From Erythrobacter sp. HKB08 (GTDB lineage: Bacteria > Pseudomonadota > Alphaproteobacteria > Sphingomonadales > Sphingomonadaceae), in NCBI RefSeq assembly GCF_004114695.1, contig NZ_CP035310.1:1533501-1597500 (forward strand): a stretch of DNA of 64,000 nucleotides, written 5' to 3'. This document shows positions 59,226 through 64,000 of the stretch, in pieces (positions within the stretch are counted from its first letter, which is position 1; each line of letters starts with the position of its first letter). A program made the translations under genes and the position numbers. Below the pieces are notes generated by a model, which was not told the DNA's origin, made no database searches, and worked only from the letters and a program-made list of their open reading frames with translations.

Positions 59226-60238
59226 CGCTTGCCGAAGACGACGCCGCCGACGACGAGGTCGCTGCTGTCCGCGCGGCGCGTGTTGAGCGAGAAGGCGTAG
59301 CCGAACTCATTACCCTGCGGGCCGAAGAACCAGCCGGCGAAAGTCCCCGCGACCGTGTTGCTCGAATCGACCAGCACGTCGTCGAAGTTCTGGGTCGAGC
59401 CATCGATGCCCGTACTGCCGGTGAAGGTGCCGAGATCGGTCACGGTGCTCGACGTGCCACCGCCATTGAGGATCTCGCGGCCCTTGATTTCGAGCGTTAC
59501 GTCGATCTCGCCCGTGGTCGGGTTGGCGGTCAGGCGCGAGGTCGAGTTGCTGATGGCATATGACGTGGTGGGGCCGGCCCCGGCGTTCTGGATCACGTAT
59601 ACCGAGCCGTAGAACCTGGTTTCAGCAAATTCGATATTCGACGATGGGCTGTCGTTGAGTTCGGTCGGAACGCCGAATGCGCAATACATGTTCGCCAGCC
59701 CGTTCGGTGTCTGGGCAACGATCTGGCCGAAACGCCCGTATTCGAGCCTCGAACTCGAAGAGTTGGTGGGTGAAAAGCTGGAGAAGCGCTCGGTGAAGCC
59801 GTTGCCGTTGACCTTGGCAAAGATCTCGAGCGCCGGATCGGTGCTGGCATCGCGGTCGGCGGCCGAAAATGACAGGGTGAAGCCTGCCGAAGTCAGGCCA
59901 AGTCCGTCGGACTGGATGTCGAATGCAGGCGCATCGCGGTTAGAGGTGAGGGTCACGCCCTGTCCGAACGGAGCGGCAGGGATCGCCGATCGCTGCGGGC
60001 CGACGAACTCGACGCCCGCACAGGAGGTGCGGAAAGTCTGCGTACCGGTTAGCTCGGCAAATTTCGCATATGTCGGGCTCGGCGCAGGCGTGCCGCCGCC
60101 GCTCGACCCGCCGCCGGATCCGCCGCCGCTCGTGCTGCCGCCACCGCCGCCGGTCGGTGGCGGGCTCGATCCTTCGCCGCCGCACGCAGCAACAGTCAGC
60201 GCCAGCAAGGCGGCGCCCACCAGTTTCATCGGTTTCAT
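59222..60238 (-). CDS. Surface lipoprotein with TbpB-type barrel end
   Basis: The 338-residue product has a lipobox (LLALTVAAC) followed by a long Gly/Ser/Pro linker (about 21-54) and a beta-rich domain. The C-terminal stretch AGTFAGWFFGPQGNEFGYAFSL and the final VVGGVVFGKR match the G-x-F-x-G-x-F-[FY]-G-P-x-x-x-E-x-G pattern of transferrin-binding-protein-B-like barrels found in surface lipoproteins, some exported by Slam. No Slam translocon is in the window. A TATAAT lies upstream in an AT-rich gap. The TAG stop interlocks with that of the convergent isomerase gene. Ligand unknown. Confidence 0.82.
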   Translation of the reverse strand: MKPMKLVGAALLALTVAACGGEGSSPPPTGGGGGSTSGGGSGGGSSGGGTPAPSPTYAKFAELTGTQTFRTSCAGVEFVGPQRSAIPAAPFGQGVTLTSNRDAPAFDIQSDGLGLTSAGFTLSFSAADRDASTDPALEIFAKVNGNGFTERFSSFSPTNSSSSRLEYGRFGQIVAQTPNGLANMYCAFGVPTELNDSPSSNIEFAETRFYGSVYVIQNAGAGPTTSYAISNSTSRLTANPTTGEIDVTLEIKGREILNGGGTSSTVTDLGTFTGSTGIDGSTQNFDDVLVDSSNTVAGTFAGWFFGPQGNEFGYAFSLNTRRADSSDLVVGGVVFGKR

Positions 60239-60337
60239 CAAGTGCTCCCCTAGAATTCGGCAGGGAGCATAATCTTCTCAATTATATGTAGTTTGTATTC
60301 GCGCGACATTCTCGGGTCGAATGGAGCGCTGCGTTAC

Positions 60338-61033
60338 CTACTGTGGTGGAAAACCCACGAAGCGCGCCGCCTCCGAAACTTCACGGCGGGTGATCTTCAC
60401 CGGGTTTGCCGGGAAATCAGGGTCGGGCCAACCCATGGCGACCGCTTTCATGATCACCTGGTCGTCCGGGATATTCGCATGTTCGCGCACGACGGGCGAC
60501 TGCATGATGCCTTGCGAATTGATCACGCAGCCGAGCCCGCGGCTCCAGGCCGCATTGACGAGTGCCGTCGTGACCGCGCCGCAATCGAAAGCGGTATCGT
60601 CGCTGTCGGAGAGTTCCTTGTCGTAGGTTACGATAACGCACACCGGCGCATCGAACTGGCGAAAACCGCGAAGGACCCAGTCCTGCCGCTTTTCCTTGTC
60701 GTCGCGCTCGATGCCCATCGCCTCGAACAACTGGATGGCGCAGCCGACCTGGCGTTCGCGGTGAACGCCCTGGAACGGGTGCCCGCGCCGGAATTCGCGG
60801 CTGTCGGGAACCCCGGCGAGAATGTTTTCCGTGTTACCCTTGCGGATCCGGTCGAGCGGTTCGCCGGTGATGACATGGAAATGATAGGGCTGGGTGTTCA
60901 TCGAGGAGGGCGAACGCATAGCGAGTTCGAGCACTTCCTCGATCAGTTCCTGCGGCACCGGCTTGTCGAGATAGCCGCGAATGCTGCGGCGTCCCATGAC
61001 CACTTCGTCATAATTCATCTGCGTGCCGGACAT
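60338..61033 (-). CDS. Nitroreductase family FMN protein
   Basis: The 231-residue protein has the flavin-binding RRSIRGYLDKPVP near the N-terminus, the SPSSMNTQPYHFHVITG segment, and the C-terminal GLGCVINSQGI and MAVAMGWPDP blocks. Such enzymes reduce nitroaromatics, quinones or dehydro-compounds with NAD(P)H. A KITRREVSE tail is usual. Native substrate unknown; single gene. Confidence 0.92.
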   Translation of the reverse strand: MSGTQMNYDEVVMGRRSIRGYLDKPVPQELIEEVLELAMRSPSSMNTQPYHFHVITGEPLDRIRKGNTENILAGVPDSREFRRGHPFQGVHRERQVGCAIQLFEAMGIERDDKEKRQDWVLRGFRQFDAPVCVIVTYDKELSDSDDTAFDCGAVTTALVNAAWSRGLGCVINSQGIMQSPVVREHANIPDDQVIMKAVAMGWPDPDFPANPVKITRREVSEAARFVGFPPQ

Positions 61034-61093
61034 GCTGTCTCCCCAGTTTCGTTTCGAGACTGGTTAGCAGGCACTGGCGATGTGTCGAGTGGC

Positions 61094-63271
61094 TTAGCTC
61101 AGGCCGCCGACGGAAACTTCCATGAACTGGGGCCGGGATTCGTCGCGCTTGCCCTCGGTCGGGCCGGCAGTACCCGGCTTCGCTGGCAGGCCAGCGGCCG
61201 CGATGGTGTAGCGTGAAACGCGGTGACGGGTGCACAGGCCCCCGGCGCCGTCGCTGACGAGCGGGGTTTCGAATTCGACGCCGAACTCGCTGCCCTTGAC
61301 GCGCATGACGGTGCACACCGCAAGCTGGCCTTCGCCCATGTCGAGGACGAGCTGCACGCCCGGTTCCAGCCCGACGATGCCCTCGAGCCCTGCGCCATTG
61401 CGCGAGAGGTCGCGCATCACCGCGTTGTAGTAATAATCCTCGTGGATCGCGCCCACTCGGCGGAAGACCGAGCGGCGGTCGGGGCGATAAACATCGGGGC
61501 CGTCCGGCTCGATCTTGAATTCGCCCGAAGCAAGCCGGCGGTCGATTTCCTCGACCGGCAGCGGCTTGGAATAGATGAAGCCCTGGACGAGCTTGGCGCC
61601 CTTTTCCTTGACCACTTCGAGCTGGTCGAACGCTTCGACGCCTTCGACCGTCGTTTCCATGTTGAGCGCGTTCGACAGGCCGACGATGGCGGCGATGATC
61701 TTGGCGCTGTTCTTGTCCTTCTGGGTACAGCTGTCGACGAAGCTCTTGTCGACCTTGATCTTGTCGAACGGAGCGGCGCGCAGGTAGCTGAGCGAGGAAT
61801 AGCCTGTACCGAAATCGTCGAGCGCGAGCCGCACGCCGAGGTCCTTCAGGTTCTTGAAGGTGCGCTCGGTCTCGTCGCTATCGCCGACGAAGATGCTTTC
61901 CGTCAGTTCGAGTTCGAGGCGGTCCGGCTCGATCCCCGAATGGGCGAGCACGTTGGCGACCACGTTCGGGAAGCCCGGATTGGCGAACTGGACTGCCGAG
62001 ACGTTGACTGCAACGCGCACGCTTTTCGGCCAATTGAGTGCCGCTTCGCATGCGGTGCGCAGCGCCCATTCGCCGAGGTTGTTAATGAGATCGCTGTCTT
62101 CCGCGACCGGGATGAACTGTCCGGGACTGATGAAGCCGCGGTCGGGATGCTCCCAGCGCATCAGTGCTTCGAGGCACACGACATTGCCGGTCTTGACCGA
62201 AACGACCGGCTGGTAATGCAGCAGGAGCTGGCCTTCCTCGAGAGCGATGCGCAGGTCGTCCAGCATCAGCTGGCGCACTTCTTCCTCGTCCTTGAGGTCG
62301 GAGGAATAGAAACGGTACTGGCCGCGCCCGCCATTCTTTGCGGCGTAGAGCGCAAGGTCGGCGCTGCGGGTCAGGTTCTCGCGCGTGTCGCCGTCGAACG
62401 GGGCGATCGCGACACCGACCGAGGTGCCGATGATGGCGCGCTTGCCCTCGTCGAGCGAATAGGGCTGCGACAGGATCTGGATGATCTTCTGCGCAAGTTC
62501 GCCCAGCGCGCCGCGGTCGTCCTGGTCGGGGACCATGACCTGGAATTCATCGCCGCCGAGACGTGCGACGGTGCCCTGTTTGCCGACGATGTTGGTCAGG
62601 CGCTCGGCAACCTGCTGGAGAAGCTCGTCACCGGCTTGGTGGCCCAGCGTGTCGTTGACGCGCTTGAACTTGTCGAGGTCGAGCATCAGCAGCGCACAGC
62701 TGCGGCCCGAGCTCTTGTAGGCGGCGAGCGTGCCGTCGAGTTGCTTGTTGATCGTATGGCGATTGGCAAGGCCGGTCAGCGAGTCGAATTCGGCAAGCCG
62801 CGAATCCGCCAGCTTGCGCTCGTATTCGCGGGTCACATCGACTGCGCTGCCGCGATATCCTTCGAAATTGCCGGATGCGTCCTGGACCGGATAGCCGGTG
62901 ATCGACCACCAGACCTGCCGCACGTCCTGCTTGCTCTTGCCGAGCGCGAAACGCACGACCTGCTCGCGGATTTTCTTGTGGCCCTTGACCTGGAACTTGA
63001 GCGGGCGGACGCCCTGCTGGTCGGGGTTTTCCTCGTCGACCTCGAACACGTCTTCGATCGGATGGCCGAGCAAAGCGCCGACCTCCTGGTCGAGCGACGC
63101 GGCTGCCCGTTCGGACAGGTAGCACAGCTTGCCGTCGCTGTCGGTTGCCCAGACCCAGCCGATGCCCGCTTCCTCGAACTGGTCGAGCACGCGCGAACGC
63201 AGATCAGCGCTCACGCCAGCGGACGCGCCGCTACGGCCCGAAATATTCTTGAGGAAACCTGACATCGCCAT
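61094..63271 (-). CDS. PAS-GGDEF-EAL-PilZ cyclic-di-GMP protein
   Basis: The 725-residue cytosolic protein has four parts. A PAS domain (about 25-150) senses a cofactor or ligand. The GGDEF domain has an intact RLGGDEF (239-243), and the EAL domain has LEALMRW (368-370) and DDFGTGYSS. A C-terminal PilZ domain (about 610-700) carries RRSVFRR and DLSRNGAGL. PilZ fused behind EAL could give product or substrate feedback. The RxxD inhibitory site before GGDEF is missing (GKQG). The start may be 63271 or the next ATG at 63265. It stands alone between nitroreductase and TauD. Confidence 0.94.
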   Translation of the reverse strand: MAMSGFLKNISGRSGASAGVSADLRSRVLDQFEEAGIGWVWATDSDGKLCYLSERAAASLDQEVGALLGHPIEDVFEVDEENPDQQGVRPLKFQVKGHKKIREQVVRFALGKSKQDVRQVWWSITGYPVQDASGNFEGYRGSAVDVTREYERKLADSRLAEFDSLTGLANRHTINKQLDGTLAAYKSSGRSCALLMLDLDKFKRVNDTLGHQAGDELLQQVAERLTNIVGKQGTVARLGGDEFQVMVPDQDDRGALGELAQKIIQILSQPYSLDEGKRAIIGTSVGVAIAPFDGDTRENLTRSADLALYAAKNGGRGQYRFYSSDLKDEEEVRQLMLDDLRIALEEGQLLLHYQPVVSVKTGNVVCLEALMRWEHPDRGFISPGQFIPVAEDSDLINNLGEWALRTACEAALNWPKSVRVAVNVSAVQFANPGFPNVVANVLAHSGIEPDRLELELTESIFVGDSDETERTFKNLKDLGVRLALDDFGTGYSSLSYLRAAPFDKIKVDKSFVDSCTQKDKNSAKIIAAIVGLSNALNMETTVEGVEAFDQLEVVKEKGAKLVQGFIYSKPLPVEEIDRRLASGEFKIEPDGPDVYRPDRRSVFRRVGAIHEDYYYNAVMRDLSRNGAGLEGIVGLEPGVQLVLDMGEGQLAVCTVMRVKGSEFGVEFETPLVSDGAGGLCTRHRVSRYTIAAAGLPAKPGTAGPTEGKRDESRPQFMEVSVGGLS

Positions 63272-63320
63272 ACGGGATGCCTAGGTGCTCCATGGTTACT
63301 ATTTCGCTAAAATCGGGGCT

Positions 63321-64000
63321 CTATTCGCCCTTGCGGAAATACGGTTTGTCGCCTGCAATCGTGACACGCTCCATCGCCCGGCGCTCGGGGAAATAGTCGC
63401 TTGCCGCGAGATGCTGGCATGCACGGTTGTCCCAGAAGGCGACCGAGCCCGCTTTCCAGCGAAAACGGCACTGGATTTCGGGATCGGCGGCGGTCGCATA
63501 GAGATGGGCGAGCAGCCAACGGCTCTCCTTGTCGCTCAACCCTTCGATATGGCTGGTAAAACCAGTGTTTACGTAGATCGTCGGCTTGCCGGTTTCGGGG
63601 TGGGTGCGAATGACCGGATGGCGCATCGGCGGGTATTTCTCGTGCAGTTCCTCCGGTGCCTTGCCGAGACGGCGCGCGAAAACCCGCGCGATGTCGTGAA
63701 CGGCGGTAAGTCCTTCGCAGAACTCACGCATTTTCGGACTCAGCCGCTCGTAAGCGAGGTTCATGTTGGCAAACAGCGTGTCGCCGCCGACCTCAGGCAC
63801 TTCGCGCGCAAGGAGGATCGACCCGAGCGACGGGCATTCGCGCCAGGTGACATCGGAATGCCAGTTGTTTTCCTGCCCCTTGCTCTTGGGCCCGTGCACG
63901 ATGCGCAGGACTTCGGGGTTCGGCTGGTCTGCCGGTGTCGCCGGGTGGATTTCGAGCTCGCCGAAATGCCGCGCGAAGGCGATGTGCTGTTCCTGCGTCA
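63321..64000 (-). CDS. TauD/TfdA-family dioxygenase, partial
   Basis: TauD-type enzymes oxidise taurine, 2,4-D or related compounds with Fe(II) and 2-oxoglutarate. The N-terminus is beyond the window edge; about 226 residues remain. The iron site WHSDVTW gives His and Asp, the distal His lies in NRACQHLAASDY, and the 2-oxoglutarate Arg in RVTIAGDKP. A GTG inside the frame at 63899 is not the start because homologous sequence continues upstream. The substrate within the family is not clear. Confidence 0.92.
   Translation of the reverse strand, partial: TQEQHIAFARHFGELEIHPATPADQPNPEVLRIVHGPKSKGQENNWHSDVTWRECPSLGSILLAREVPEVGGDTLFANMNLAYERLSPKMREFCEGLTAVHDIARVFARRLGKAPEELHEKYPPMRHPVIRTHPETGKPTIYVNTGFTSHIEGLSDKESRWLLAHLYATAADPEIQCRFRWKAGSVAFWDNRACQHLAASDYFPERRAMERVTIAGDKPYFRKGE

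Noticed and set aside
1-64000. CRISPR arrays, insertion sequences, prophage genes, rRNA
   Set aside because: No regularly spaced repeats, transposase, integrase, phage structural genes or rRNA sequence were seen anywhere in the window.

Overview
The window is a high-GC alphaproteobacterial chromosome segment, most like Sphingomonadales (Erythrobacteraceae such as Erythrobacter or Qipengyuania). This rests on the gene order bamA-skp-fabZ-rpmE, the cysteine-free L31, the otsB-GH15-otsA trehalose block, a Sphingomonas-style TonB receptor, the carboxynorspermidine polyamine route and the split ccm cluster. One line counted at 27,901 is 65% GC. The tRNA-His keeps the G-1:C73 pair. No rRNA, CRISPR array, transposase or integrase was seen.

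Layout. 1-2,900: end of bamA, then skp, fabZ and rpmE (envelope, fatty acid, ribosome). 2,900-5,241: a DksA-like zinc-finger protein, a 2-oxoglutarate oxygenase, tRNA-His and a leucine-type dehydrogenase. 5,346-10,181: ccmC-D-E-F-G-H-I for cytochrome c maturation, tightly overlapping. 10,282-15,786: kup, then a leftward block of dapF, mtaB, ftsY and yciB. 15,832-23,071: a GGDEF-EAL protein, EVE protein, a tiny membrane protein, LplT-like MFS, pgsA, PilZ, and rnd-oxyR. 23,241-28,266: aspS, acpP, fabF, mltG and a 2H phosphoesterase.

28,340-31,451 is the clearest accessory region. It begins with an intact elongator tRNA-Met. A 49-base copy of that tRNA's 3' half (one mismatch) lies 725 bases downstream, and a 14-base piece of the T arm recurs at the far end. 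Between these lie three single genes of lower GC: a secreted protein, a sulfotransferase and a DUF3500 protein. This looks like one or more very small elements inserted at the tRNA 3' end, with no recombinase of their own here.

31,474-34,950 holds a DEAD-box helicase, a fusion of a cysteine-less peroxiredoxin fold with a 2-oxoglutarate oxygenase, and a small lipoprotein. 34,969-45,073 is a catabolic cluster: cysteine hydrolase, class III CoA-transferase, hydantoinase B, hydantoinase A, an HMG-CoA lyase-like enzyme and a GntR/FCD regulator. It diverges from a TonB-dependent receptor across a perfect ATTGTATACAAT palindrome. The parts suggest uptake of a ligand, ring opening or carboxylation, amide hydrolysis, CoA activation and aldol cleavage; the substrate is unknown.

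45,193-53,458: trehalose synthesis (otsB, GH15, otsA), a stand-alone receiver, a tyrosine phosphatase, trxB, tandem MAPEG proteins and a PLP dehydratase. 53,521-57,803: a polyamine block (carboxynorspermidine synthase, a small secreted protein, nspC, and ornithine decarboxylase behind a structured leader). 57,919-64,000: GST, 2-hydroxychromene-2-carboxylate isomerase, a TbpB-barrel-like lipoprotein, nitroreductase, a PAS-GGDEF-EAL-PilZ protein and a partial TauD dioxygenase. Coding density is very high: no gene-free stretch exceeds 300 bases. The longest, 33,253-33,517, lies between divergent genes and shows no clear element.
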